Shown here: piece after piece, positions 23,542 to 35,429 of the stretch
Position numbering within the stretch: the first letter of the stretch is position 1
Layout: each line of letters opens with the position of its first letter
NCBI GenBank assembly: GCA_002914845.1
Contig: JXTC01000002.1
Coordinates: forward strand, 3,878,304 to 3,942,303
DNA from: Trema orientale
Taxonomy: Eukaryota; Streptophyta; Magnoliopsida; Rosales; Cannabaceae
Direction: 5' to 3'
DNA length: 64,000 nucleotides
Notes under the pieces: model-generated
Seen by the model: only the letters and a program-made list of their open reading frames with translations
What the model was told of the DNA's origin: nothing
Databases searched by the model: none
Made by a program: the position numbers and the translations under genes

Positions 23542-24797
23542 TGTTACGACCGTTTTTTTTTTATTCTTATTTAATATAATTAATTGTCTAATTAATTATG
23601 TAAGGTGATTATGCAAAAAATTATAATATGAATATTATTATACGGAAAAGTAAAATCTTGACAAATAATATTTTTATTTCGTTCAACTATCTCTCGATAG
23701 TCTACATCTAAAGGGCCACACCCAGATAAATAAACTTATTAGTAAAAAATAACGTGAATACAAACACCCATCAAATTTAAAAAATTCTCTCTCTTAAATA
23801 TTGCAACATGTCACTACTCATTCACTAATCTGTCTAACGAGCTCCCATCGACTTGATATGATTCGTTCTGTCTAAACTTCCTTCAGATTTCATAAAACCT
23901 GCCTTCTCCTGAAGAGTTGCTGTACTTCTCCCGAAGCGCTCTCACAACTAAGAATCCCTCCTAGTCTAACAATACAAAGTATAAACAGATTTAACAAAGT
24001 ATTACTCTAATGGCAATCTCAAATATACATGGCATACCTAGGACTCTAACCTAGACCCCTATATATAGTGCTTAACGTCTTCTAATCTTTAGAAATATAC
24101 AATACGCGTTATAATTATCATAAATGTTGATTGGAAGCTAATTAGATCAGTCAAGGATAAGATTTTTGCAATCAAGACTAATCTGAAATTATTATTGATT
24201 CTGCACAATGATGTTACAACATCGACCCTATCTAAAACAACCAGATTTGTAACCTTCTAAAAGAAACGTTGATTTGTTACCTGAAATAGCAGTATTGGTT
24301 TTCACACAAATCAATAAAATAAAAAATACTCATACACAATAAGAATCAGCAAAGTATAAATAAAGAAACGACAACCCGAGAGATAGACATTTATATGTTC
24401 ATACTATAAGTTAGTTTCCATAAAAATATAAGATGTCAAAGTAATTTAATAAAATTAGTCCAATAATTATAATTTGATTGATTAGAATCAGAAATGATTA
24501 TTTCTAAAAATATTAATCAATTATCATTAGCAATCACACAATAATTAATCTTCATTTAAACACGCCTAAATAAGAAAGAAATATGTGAATATAATTTTCC
24601 TATAAGGTAAACATCAATTATTGATATTTCTGATCAAAACACAACTAATCAAACAAATATTCAATCATGTGACAACTGTAATATTCGGACAAATACATCA
24701 CAAAAGCTTGGTGAAATAATCCGGTGATGTTATAACATTAATCCAGATTCATAATGATGTTGCAATATTTTAAATGACAACAGATTTTGCCTTTTCA
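23542..24797 (-). repeat. 3' LTR of the Sirevirus-like element
   Basis: It starts TGTTACGACC and ends CCTTTTCA on the + strand. It is homologous to 29213-31038 apart from a ~570-bp block present only in the latter. It contains short inverted words of form ATGTT-NN-AACAT at 24211 and 24727. Confidence 0.8.
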
Positions 24798-25799
24798 ATC
24801 TCCCCCTTTGACATTTTTAGGCCAAATATTTGTACATGCAAAAAAACAAGTTAGGCCTGCAAAAATAAGATGTGTTTGGCTAAGAATTTTGCATACTCTC
24901 CCTTTTTTGTCAATAAGTGCCAAAATATATCATATACCATCTTAAATGATAGTATTTGTACCTGCAGAAGTTCTAACATGACGAAATATATCATATAAAA
25001 ACCAAATTCTATATATATATAATAGATTATTATCAAAAAAAATTGCTCAATGTGATAACATGAGCTTAATCTTGTAGAAAACTACATAAGTAAATGCAAT
25101 AGAATATGATACTACTGTCCATTGATTATTACCCCTAATATCAAGACAACAACTTACTTTTCCTATGAGATAAGAAACTTGATGATATCACAATGATCTT
25201 TTTTTCTCAGCTGGCTTTTATGACTCTCCTTTAGTAAATCCCCCTTACTATGAGCACCGTAAATAAGAGAAGCAAAGAAATAAAATGGAGCGGCTAGAGA
25301 ATCACTTTTATTTCCACTGTGGGCATTCACCATTTTTTGGGACTATTGTAAAAAAAACGGAAATTTCGAACAAACAATAGTGAAAACAGTGATAATGCAA
25401 GAGAAAATTGTGAGTGTAATGAAATGAATGAAATTCTGAATTTAAATAAACAAGAGACCATTCAATTTTCCTAATTTGAAATAGAAAACAAAATCAACTT
25501 TGAGGCAAATTGAAATCAGAAAAATGTAAGGAGAGAAAATCTTAGGAACATATAGAGATGACATCAGCAGCAGTTATCTAAAAATTTATCCAATTTTTTT
25601 TTTTAAATATAAGCCAGTTTATTCCATGTTGTAACATTGATTATGCAGTCTTAGTCAAAATATTATATACGGTAACAAAAAGAAGTTGATGATTTTATTC
25701 TAATTGTAAAATATTTTAACACACAGTTCTTACAATTTTCAACAGTCACGATTTCTAGAAGATTCTTCAGATTGATTGATCATTTATGCTTGAGAAATA

Positions 25800-26740
25800 A
25801 CTGACATACCAAAAATAATTGATCTCACATAAAATAGAGCAGTACGAATTAATTTTTGCTACTGCATAAATAAGTGATGTTGTAACTAAGGCGTTCCATG
25901 AACAGTAGCTTTCACACTATCACTGAGGTAGTTATTTTCTCATGATAGATCATCCTCTACTGTATTTGTGATATATAGCCCCAAATTACCCATGGATGGT
26001 TTTCACACGTTAGTGTAGGTAGCTCTTTCTGATCATGATGCCTATATTCACAAAATAAAATTGAGATCAAAACATGTCACACTTGTCAGTTATAAAATAA
26101 TCAAGGATTCTCAATCTTTCTTTAGGATTATCCAGAGATACTTGCATGATAAAAATAACAAGAACTGTGTATAAAAATACATTATAATAAAAACAAATTC
26201 ATCGTTTTCTTAATATCTTTTAGGTATTTCACAAATAATATTTTTAACTTTGACTGACCAATGTTGTAACTAACATACCAAAAATAATTGATCTCACATA
26301 AAATAGAGCAGTACGAATTAATTTTTGCTACTGCATAAATAAGTGATAATGTAACTAAGGCGTTCTATGACTAGTAGTTTTTACACTATTACTGAGGTAG
26401 CCATTTCTCATGATAGATCATCCTCTACTATATTTGTAATACATAGACTCAAATTACTCATGGATGGTTTTTACACATTAGTATAGATAGCTCTTTCTGA
26501 TCATGATGTCTGTATTCACAAAATAAAACTGAGATCAAAATGTATCACACTTGTCAGTCATAAAACAATCAAGGATTCTCAATCTTTCTTTAGGATTATC
26601 TAGAAATACTTGCATGATAAAAATAATAAGAACTGTGTATAAAAATACGTTATAATAAAAACAAATTCATCGTTTTCTTAAGATCTTTTAGGTATTTCAC
26701 AAATAATATTTTTAACCTTGACTGGCTAATGTTACAATAT
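25800..26740. repeat. Two-copy tandem repeat, period ~469 bp
   Basis: AAAAATAATTGATCTCACAT at 25811 recurs at 26280, and similarity continues to about 26265 and 26735 respectively, with scattered differences. It lies in the 3' untranslated part of the Sirevirus-like element. Both copies are non-coding. Confidence 0.8.
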
Positions 26741-26744
26741 TTTT

Positions 26745-27240
26745 TCATATAAAACAAATTCCTAGAGCTTTTGTGAAAATACCTGCAAGTTGTTTGTCAG
26801 TCTCAATATGTTCTGACAAAATAATTTTATTCTCAACTAAGTTTCTGATAATATGCCATAAATCAGATTCATTCACAGATGCAATATTATATGAATGTGT
26901 TTTTGTCAAAGTATAACAATTGTTTTTAGACCAAAATCCTTCCAAAATCGATTTACCATATTCATCAAAAATAGCACACTTATCAGGTGTAAAATTAACA
27001 TTAAAATTTAAATCACAAATTTGACTTATGCTAATCAAATTAGTCATAAGTATCTCAACATGCAAAACATTCTTGAATTTTAGACATCCTTCAACACTAA
27101 GAGTTCCACTTCCAAGAACTCTTCCTTTTATACCATTACCGAATATTACAATACCTCCAGTATCAACCTTATGATTCACAAGAATAGATTTGTCACTTGT
27201 CATGTGCCTGGAACATCCACTATCGAAATACCAATTGTTA
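26745..27240 (-). pseudogene. Copia protease and GAG-pre-integrase fused to an RNase H tail
   Basis: The minus strand reads the retropepsin motif WYFDSGCSRHMTSDKS (about 27234-27187), then FGNGIKGRVLGSGTL and LKFKNVLHVEILMTNLISIS, the region between protease and integrase. After NESDLWH, the start of the GAG-pre-integrase motif, the sequence passes directly to IIRNLVENKIILSEHIETDK and QLAGIFTKAL, which belongs to the end of RNase H. Integrase and reverse transcriptase are therefore deleted, apparently in frame. Confidence 0.75.
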
Positions 27241-27939
27241 GTAATACATGTTCTAAAACAAGTAAAAGATCCAAAGTAATTTAATTTAGATTTTTTAACC
27301 TAAACTTTATGAGTTTTTCTTGACAAATCAATCTTTTTCTTTGGTGTCTTTCTTTGAAATCGAATTTCATGCAAATAATAGTTATTTTCTAAAAAATTCC
27401 TCATAGTAAAGCACCTAGGTCTAATTTGACCTTTAACACTATAGAAATGATAAGTTGAAACGAACTTACCATATTTTCCCATAGAATTAAATCCTGCAGG
27501 TTTGTTATGTATTATAACAGGAGATTTTCGTGTTGCAATATTAGCATATTTTTCAGAAATTGTTACAGTTGATTTACTGTATGTTACAACATGAGGTTTC
27601 TTCTGTATTTTAACATCAGTACTGGTTCCTGCAACTTGGTTAGAAATAGAACTCTTAACAAAAATAGTTTTTAAACTTGAGTTCTCACCTTTAAATCTGA
27701 GTCATCAATGATCTGATCCAGATTTACTGACAGACAAAATATGATCTAACATGGCTGTTCCTGAATTTAGCATTTTTAAGGACTTTTGAGTCCTATCAAG
27801 CTCTGCTGAAACTTCTTATAACTTTACTTCCATTTCATTGAGTAAAGTTTCCAACTTTTGCACTTTTATCTCTGAATTCTCCACGTATTGGATGAGAGTA
27901 GAGATTCTCACTTCAAGAGATCTATTCTGTTCTACAACT

Positions 27940-29138
27940 TTAATCCATTAAGAATACATATTCTCATAGGATCTTTGAATTGATTCTTCATCCAATTCAG
28001 ATTCATCACTATTAGAATCATATATCCTGTCTGATGTTACAACATCACTGCTAGATGCAGACTGTGTTGCAATATTATCTGTAGAACTCTGCACAGAATA
28101 CATGTCAACTGAAATTAATGAAACACCAAAAGCAACATAATTACTTAACATGTGTTTCATCTTCCTCTTGGCTACCTTCAGATTTCTTATCACTCCAAGA
28201 GATGGTCATAGCCCTAGACTTCTTTATCAGGGTATTGGCACATTCAGCTTGTATATGTCCATAACCCTCACAGTCTCTGCATTGAATACCTTTCTTTTTA
28301 TTTTTTGAAACATTAGATTTAGGTAGAGTGGACTTACTTTTATTTGAGTTGCTTGCCTTTGACTGCCCACCCATTTTCTTCAAAAACTTGTTAAAATTTT
28401 TAGTCAATAGAGCAAGTTTGACTTCACCATTTCCTTTTTCACTTAGAACCGACTCTAAGGCTGCTTTAAGGACAATAGTTTTATCCTTTTTCTTATAATT
28501 GCTATTTATCTCGTATATTTGCAAGGATCCCATCAGTTTCTCAACCTTCATGGTGTCGAGGTTCTTGCTCTCTTCAATGACTATGAGCTTTGGTTGAAAT
28601 CTGTCAGGCAAAGACCAAAATATTTTCCTAATAATTTCAGTTTCTGAAAAACATTTTCCAAGAGCAAAAGCCTTATTAGAAATATCATATAATTTATTAA
28701 AATATTCAGACAATGTTTCATCCTCTCTCATTTTTAATTTCTCAAATTTAGAGGATAAAATGACCAATTTGGTTCTTTTCATATCTCCAAAACCTTCAAA
28801 ATGAGTTTGTAAAATGTCCTACGCCTCTTTAGTAGATTCATAATTTGTAATCATTTTAATTCGAGTTGCATCAACTCTACTGAGAATGGCATGTAGAGCT
28901 TTAGAATTGGAATTAGCAAGTTTGTCATCATAGATAACCAATTGAATGCATGTTTAGGAATACTCTTCCATTCATTGTCCTTAATAGTTGGAGGACTCCA
29001 ACTAGTAAGAACAGATCTCCAAGTTTTTTCATTAGTAACCCTGATGAATGCCTCCATGCATACTTTCTAATAAAAATAATTAGTGTCACCAAGTAGTGGA
29101 GGGCGTAAAATGGACCCACTTTCGGCAAGAATTGACAT
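27940..29138 (-). pseudogene. Sirevirus-like gag
   Basis: The ATG at 29138 opens MSILAESGSILRPPLLGDTN. A DUF4219/UBN2-type Gag follows: MEAFIRVTNEKTWRSVL, then FEKLKMREDETLSEYFNKLY and LPDRFQPKLIVIEES, and a CCHC knuckle CRDCEGYGHIQAEC near 28280-28240. The knuckle, followed by a Ser/Asp/Glu-rich tail with WSDKKSEGSQEEDETH, is typical of Sirevirus gag. Two conserved Trp positions are TAG stops (after DTNYFY and after STKEA), and frame changes are also present. It packaged element RNA when intact. Confidence 0.8.
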
Positions 29139-29212
29139 ACTTGAAATTTATGGTAAAAAGAATTCACAAGATCTCACAAAACAAACCATTAGTGACCCGC
29201 TCTAATATCAAT

Positions 29213-31038
29213 TGTTACAACTATTTTTTTGTATTCTTACCGAATATAATTGTACAGAAGTCCCTCTGTGTTTGCCATTTAATCCTTGACATCAATACCT
29301 TTTCGCTTAAGCCTAGATTTTGAAATTGATTCAGCTTTTCTTTTTCACAAATTTGAATCTAAATTAAAAAAAATGAGAATTTACCATATTATCCCTAATA
29401 AAAGTTCGGGTTTTTACAGCAACTCCTTGTTCAAATATATTCTAGAGAAATTTAGATGGATAACCAATATTTTAAATTTGATTAAGTAGATATCCACTTT
29501 TTAAATTTTATAGCTAAATGGCCATGTATATATATTTTTACACTCAATTTTAGTTACTGTGCTGAAATGTAATAGGTATATACTTTTTTATACTTGGTAT
29601 ATAAAGTTTTATACTTGGCATATAAGCATATATACCGGACATTTTGCTATAACATTTGACAACGGGATATTTAATTAAATTGGGCCCAAAATTTGGTCAT
29701 ATTTCTATATGCCCTATATTTTATTCCTATTCAATTTCAAATGAAAATCTATTATTTATATTAAAATTTGGGTGTTACAAAGCCACACCCCGTGGCTTTC
29801 ACAAAAAAAAAAAGAAAAAAAAAAGTCACACCTAAGGAGTAATTATGTAAGGTGATTATGCGAAAAATTATAATATGGATGTCGTAACACCGAAAAGTAA
29901 AAACTTGATATACAATATTTTTACTTGATTCAACTATCTCCCAATAGTCTATATCCAAAGGGCCACGCTTAGAGAAATAAACTTATTAGTGAAGAATAAC
30001 ATAAGTACAAATACCAATCAAATTTAAAAGACTCTCTCTCTTAAATATTACAACATGCTAGTACTCCTTCACTAATCTATCTGGCGAGCTCCTATTGACT
30101 TGATGTGATTCCTTTCGTCTATACTCCCTTCAGATTTTATAGAACCTGTCTTCTCTCGAAGAGTTGTTGCACTTCTTCTGAAGCACTCTCATGACTAAGA
30201 ATCCATCCTAGTCTAACAATACAAAGTATAGACAGATTTAACAAAGTATTACTCTAATAGCAATCTATAATATACATGGCACACCTAGGACTCTAACCTA
30301 GACCCATATATATAATGTTTGATGTCTTCCAATCTTTGGAAATCTGCAATGCACATTATAATTATCATAAATGTTGATTGGAAGCCAATTAGATCAGTCA
30401 AGGATAAGATTTTCGCAATCAAGGATGATATGAAATTATTACTGATTCTGCACAGTGACGTTACAACATTGACCTGTCTAAAACAGCCAGATTTGTAACC
30501 TTCTAGACGAAACGTTGATTTGTTATCTGAAATAGCAATTTTGATTTTCACACAAACCAATCAAATAAAAAGTGTTCACACACAATAAGAATCAGCTAAG
30601 TATAAATAAAGAAACGACAACCCAAGAGATAGACATTTATACGTTCATACTATAAGGTAGTTTCCATAAAATACAAGCTGTCAAAGTAATCAGATAAAAT
30701 TAGTCCAATAATTATAATCTGATTGATTAGAATCAAAATTGATTATTTCTATAAATATTAATCAATTATCATTAGCAATCGCACAATAATCAATCTTCAT
30801 TAAAATACGCCTAAATAAGAAAGAAATATGAGAATATAATTTTCTTACAAGGAAAACATCAATCACTGATATTTCTAATCAAAACACAACTAATTGAACA
30901 AATATTCAATCATATAACAACTATAAAATTCAGACAAATACATCACAAAAGTCAGGTCAAATATTCCGGTGATGTTGCAACATTACAAATTTACAATGAT
31001 GTTGCAACATCTTAAATGACAACAGATTTTTCCTTTTT
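29213..31038 (-). repeat. 5' LTR of the Sirevirus-like element
   Basis: It begins TGTTACAACT next to the primer site and ends at the ACAAT duplication. It matches the other LTR except for bases ~29249-29833, which the left LTR lacks. Inverted ATGTTGCAACAT words occur at 30972 and 30999. Confidence 0.8.
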
Positions 31039-31264
31039 ACAATTTATTTGGACACTCTAAAAAAATAAAAACATTTATTTATACACACCAAAAACAAGAA
31101 AAATCTTAGGAAGTTTTAAATCTATCAAGAATTTGACTATGTACATTCAATTAGTTTTGATATCACAAAAAACACTTTTTGATTTTGTTTTACTCTCTGT
31201 ACATTTCTTTTATTCCAGAAATATCCATCTTAAATTACACTCACTCTTTCTACGTTTAAAATAC
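31039..31264. other. Target duplication and AT-rich spacer
   Basis: It starts with the right ACAAT duplication. The remainder is AT-rich sequence without a gene, up to the CCCATCCTTGG that flanks the LINE. Confidence 0.5.
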
Positions 31265-31589
31265 CCCATCCTTGGTATGAGATAGAGAGTTGGGAATGGT
31301 CAATCCATAAATTCTTTTTCATATCCTTGGCTCCCTCGGCCGCGAACCTTTCGCACAATTACCCATTCTTCTAGTCCAGCTATTAAGATCAGCGATTTAA
31401 TCCTAGCTCCTTGTTGTTGGAATTACAATGTGGTTTATGGTAGTTTTCTCCCCATGGATAGCGAGCTCATTTTTTCAATTCCCCTAAGCAATGCTGATCG
31501 TGAAGACTTCCTTTTTAGGCATTATGAGGAAAAGGAGGGTACTCGGGTAAAAGTGGCTACAAATTACTGTTAGATCAACAACTCTCAGT

Positions 31590-32270
31590 CTCAAATTCTA
31601 GTTCAGATTCATTACGAAAGTTATGGAACAAATTATGGAAGTTAAAAATTCTGCCTATAGTGCGAGTCTTTGTATGTCAAGTTTTCTATGGTGCCGTTCT
31701 ATCTTGCAATAACCTCACTAAATGCAAAGTTGCTATTGATCATTGCTGTTCTAGGTGCGGACTATTGGAGACCCTTTCCCATGATTTATTTTCATGTGTG
31801 TTTTCAAAGGAAATTGGTAAAATTGAAATTGCATGACGATCTCAGTGAATCCCTTCTAGGCGCTTTTTGGAGTCAAGATCAAGAGAAATTCGAGTTGTTT
31901 TACATTTGTCTCCGGAGTGTCTAGTCAGAACGCAATAAAGTGGTTCATGGGTCACCTATTCGAACAACTGAAGCTCGGGTTTCTTTCATTGAATCCTTCC
32001 TTTGTGAATTCGTAGCTTCCTCAAGTTCGCAAGAAGTGAAGAAGAAGGCAGCTTTGGTGAAGAATCTGATTTGGAGAGCTCCTGAACCAGGTTGTTTGAA
32101 GCTTAATATGGATGCCTCAAGTGTTCCTGGTTCTCCATCCATTGGCATTGATTTCGTTCTCCAGGATCAGTTGGGTCATGTCTTAGCAACAGGTGCACGA
32201 TGTCTCTTTCGAAAATTTTCAGCTGAAATTGCCGAGTTATTGGCCATTCAAGAAGTGTATTGAGACATTG
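31590..32270 (+). pseudogene. LINE zf-RVT and RNase H fragment
   Basis: 31620-31830 encodes a reverse-transcriptase zinc-binding domain (LWKLKILPIVRVFVCQVFYG, then CCSRCGLLETLSHDLFSC). From 32060 comes the plant RNase H-like RVT_3 domain (PEPGCLKLNMDASSVPGSPS, then LATGARCLFRKFSAEIAE). It is interrupted at 32313 by the copia LTR. Frame changes and a TAG at 31922 break it. Confidence 0.75.
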
Positions 32271-32307
32271 CACTACTTCGAGTATTCCGGTTGACATTTT
32301 GAGAGTG

Positions 32308-32312
32308 ACTGT
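32308..32312. repeat. Target site duplication ACTGT, left
   Basis: ACTGT precedes the left LTR and recurs at 36982-36986 right after the other LTR. Removing the element and one copy rejoins the LINE RNase H sequence. Confidence 0.85.
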
Positions 32313-32854
32313 TGTTAGGGAATAACCTCCCCAATAGATACACAATAATAGAAGCGATAAAATAAATGCGAAAAATAATGCCAAAATAAAAATAAACAGG
32401 ACACACAAAATTAGCGTAGTTCACCAAATTGGCTACGTCCACGGAGCTGCTGTAGATTTGCACTATTGGGAGAAAAAGTACCTTTACAAGTATTTACACT
32501 CAACTCACACCCCAGACCCCGAATACACCCAAGAGAAAAATTGTATTTTTCTCTAACTCTTAAGAATAAAAACTACTCACTTTACACGTGGTGTATTTCA
32601 CTCTAAGTGGGATGATTTACAATGAGGAATAGTACCTCTATTTATAATGTGAGGTTCCTCAGCTCTATACACGTTTTTGCCAACTTTTACCATATATATC
32701 ACACATTTTGTACACGGTTTATACCGTGTATTGTTTGCTGGTAAGAGCAATTAATGCTCTTTATATTACACGGTTAGCAGAGCATTTAATGCTCTTTACC
32801 ATTATAATACACAGTTTGCAAACCGTGTGTGGTTCACACACATCCACATCAACA
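32313..32854 (-). repeat. 3' LTR of the Tnt1-like element
   Basis: It starts TGTTAGGGAATAACC and ends CACATCAACA on the + strand. It matches 36456-36981 closely, apart from a ~16-bp length difference near 32530. Confidence 0.88.
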
Positions 32855-32926
32855 ATCTCCCACTTGAAGACTGATTTCAACCATGTCTTCACACTTTGAT
32901 CAATGCAGCAACTCATCTCCTCATCG

Positions 32927-34366
32927 TTACTCCTGCAAGCCAACTGAAGCCGAACACAGCTTCAATTTATTAATGGTCATCGTCTTCGTTAATATATCAG
33001 CAGGATTCTGACTACCATGAATCTTCTCAAGAGCTATAACTCCATCTTCCAAAGCTGAGCGTATGAAATGGTACCGAACCTGTATATGCTTTGTCTGAGC
33101 ATGATAAACAGGGTTCTTCGCCAGATGAATAGCACTTTGACTGTCACAATGCAAAGTGCTCTTACCATAATTCTGACTCTATTCCTCTAGGAAACTTTGC
33201 AACCATATCAACTCTTTGCTTGCTTCTGTCACAGCAACATACTCTGCTTCAGTAGTGGATAGAGCGACAATCTTTTGTAGCTTTGAGACCCAGCTAACCG
33301 CTGTACCACCTAATGTGAATACATATCCAGTAGTACTCTTCCTGTCGTCTATATCACCAGCCATGTCAGCATCAACATAGCCCTGTAGACCCAAATCTGA
33401 CTTTCTGAAGCACAGGGCCATGTTACTAGTACCTCTCAAATACCTGAGAATCCATTTCACAGCTTCCCAGTATTGTTTTCCTGGATTGCTCATGTATCGG
33501 CTTACAACTCCCACTGCATGTGCTATATCTGGTCTGGTGCACACTATGGCATACATAAGACTGCCAATAGCAGAAGAATAAGGTACCTTGGCCATGTGAG
33601 CTCGCTCCAGCTCTGTTGAGGGTAACTGCTCCTTGGTTAGTTTGAAGTGACTTGCCAAAGGAGTACTTACAGGCTTTGCACCATCCATGTTGAATCTGCT
33701 AAGTACCTTCTTCACATACTTCTCCTCAGATAGCTTCAAACTCCCATTCACCATATCTCTAGAAATCCGCATCCCAAGGATTTGCTTTGCAGCTCCCAAA
33801 TCCTTCATAGAAACTCCATTGACAATTCTTTCTTGAGCTTATCGATTTCCTCCATATTAGCTCCAGCAATTAACATATCATCTACATATAGAAGCAGAAT
33901 AATATAGGAATTATCAAACCTTTTCATGTAACAGCAGTGATCTACCTGGCACCGCAAGTAACCATTGTTACTCATAAATGCATCGAACTTCTTGTACCAC
34001 TGTCTTGGAGCCTATTTCAGGCTATACAGGCTCTTTTGAAGTTTGCACACCACTCTCTTTCCCTTGTACTTCAAAACCTTGTGGCTGCTTCATGTAAATT
34101 TCTTCCTCCAGGTCGCCATGAAGAAATGCCGTCTTGACATCTAATTACTCTAGATGCAAGTCTTCTTTAGCCACTAACCCAAGTACTGTTCTGATAGTGG
34201 TCAATTTAACCACTGGAGAGAAAATCTCGGAGTAGTCGATGCCTTCTTTCTGTTGAAAGCCTTTGACAACAAGTCTTGCTTTGTACCGCTTACTACCATC
34301 ATGTTCTTCTTTTATTCGGTACACCCACTTGTTGTGTAACGCCTTCTTTCCTTCTGGTAGTTCGGC
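32927..34366 (-). pseudogene. Copia reverse transcriptase and RNase H
   Basis: From the gap edge the minus strand encodes the RT start ([20 protein letters not shown], then [20 protein letters not shown]). The catalytic YVDD is intact (plus-strand bases about 33885-33896). MKDLGAAKQILGMRISRD and YSSAIGSLMYAIVCTRPDIA follow, then RNase H (GYVDADMAGDIDDRKSTTGY, LSTTEAEYVAVTEA, CDSQSAIHLAKNPVYHAQTK and NPADILTKTM). A TAG stop lies at 34012-34014 at a conserved Gln, and a frameshift lies just before MKDLGAAK near 33808. A further stop separates the last piece near 33178. In an intact element these domains copy RNA to DNA. Confidence 0.87.
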
Positions 34367-34745
34367 NNNNNNNNNNNNNNNNNNNNNNNNNNNNNNNNNN
34401 NNNNNNNNNNNNNNNNNNNNNNNNNNNNNNNNNNNNNNNNNNNNNNNNNNNNNNNNNNNNNNNNNNNNNNNNNNNNNNNNNNNNNNNNNNNNNNNNNNNN
34501 NNNNNNNNNNNNNNNNNNNNNNNNNNNNNNNNNNNNNNNNNNNNNNNNNNNNNNNNNNNNNNNNNNNNNNNNNNNNNNNNNNNNNNNNNNNNNNNNNNNN
34601 NNNNNNNNNNNNNNNNNNNNNNNNNNNNNNNNNNNNNNNNNNNNNNNNNNNNNNNNNNNNNNNNNNNNNNNNNNNNNNNNNNNNNNNNNNNNNNNNNNNN
34701 NNNNNNNNNNNNNNNNNNNNNNNNNNNNNNNNNNNNNNNNNNNNN
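34367..34745. other. Assembly gap (379 N)
   Basis: Unknown bases within the copia element. The flanking protein ends (integrase core near CAIN on the right, RT near LPEGKK on the left) would normally be separated by the rest of integrase. Apparent open frames running through the Ns on either strand have no meaning. Confidence 0.98.
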
Positions 34746-35420
34746 ATTAATGGCACAATATTTCTTGAAATCATCATCATCATATTCTCCCCCATTATCA
34801 GACCGCAAGCATTTCACTTTCAGATTAGTCTCATTTTCAACTATGGCCTTCCACTTTTTAAAGGTATCATAAACATCAGATTTATTTTTTAGGAAATAAA
34901 CCCATACCTTTCTACTCGAATCGTCAATGAAAGTGACATAGTATCTTGAGCCTCCAAGGGATATCACAGGAGATGGCCCCCACACGTCTGTATGAACCAG
35001 CTCCAATTTTGCTGCTTTCGGTTCTCTTCCGCCTTTCGAAAAGCTCACCCTTTTCTGGTTGCCAAAGATACAGCTTTCGCACAGGCTGTGCTCAACTGAC
35101 TTCAACTCTGGTAGCTTTCCTTTTGATAGCATTATCTTCATTCCCTTTTCGCTCATATGCCCAAGTCTACAGTGCCATAGACTTGAATCAACACCAGTAT
35201 TGACAGTGGCCAATGTATCTCTACAACTGGAAGTTATGTAAAGAGTTCCAGTTTTATTTCCTCGAGCAACAACTATGGCTCCTTTGCTAACCCTCCACGA
35301 GCCACCAGTAAAGGTCACATTGTGTCCTTCCTCGTCAAGCTATCCCACCGATATAAGGTTCCGCATCAATCTAGGTACATGCCTTACTTTCTGGATATTT
35401 CATACCGATCCGTTCGACAT
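34746..35420 (-). pseudogene. Copia GAG-pre-integrase and integrase core (partial)
   Basis: The minus strand reads LWHCRLGHMSEKGMKIMLSK and CESCIFGNQKRVSF, then the integrase core with VHTDVWGPSPV, where the first catalytic Asp lies, followed by RYYVTFIDDSSRKVWVYFLK and LRSDNGGEY, which has the second Asp. The third acidic residue would lie in the assembly gap. Upstream stops include one at the Gln of SVGQLDEE and a TGA where Trp is expected before NIQKVRHVP. Confidence 0.85.
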
Positions 35421-35429
35421 CTTCAGATG

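Larger units (their letters stand above)
23542..31038 (-). mobile_element. Sirevirus-like Ty1/copia retrotransposon, internally deleted
   Basis: A 7.5-kb element on the minus strand with paired LTRs (23542-24797 and 29213-31038), matching ACAAT flanks, a degenerate Met-type primer site at 29199-29210 (TGATATTAGAGC) and a purine tract next to the 3' LTR (GTCAAAGGGGGAGAT, about 24798-24812). The gag zinc knuckle and the segments following it resemble Sirevirus/Maximus elements. Most of integrase and all of the reverse transcriptase are missing, so it would depend on a partner element. Confidence 0.8.

Noticed and set aside
34263..34892. Long open frames on the + strand across the gap
   Set aside because: They consist mostly of unknown residues from the Ns and run antisense to the copia coding sequence.
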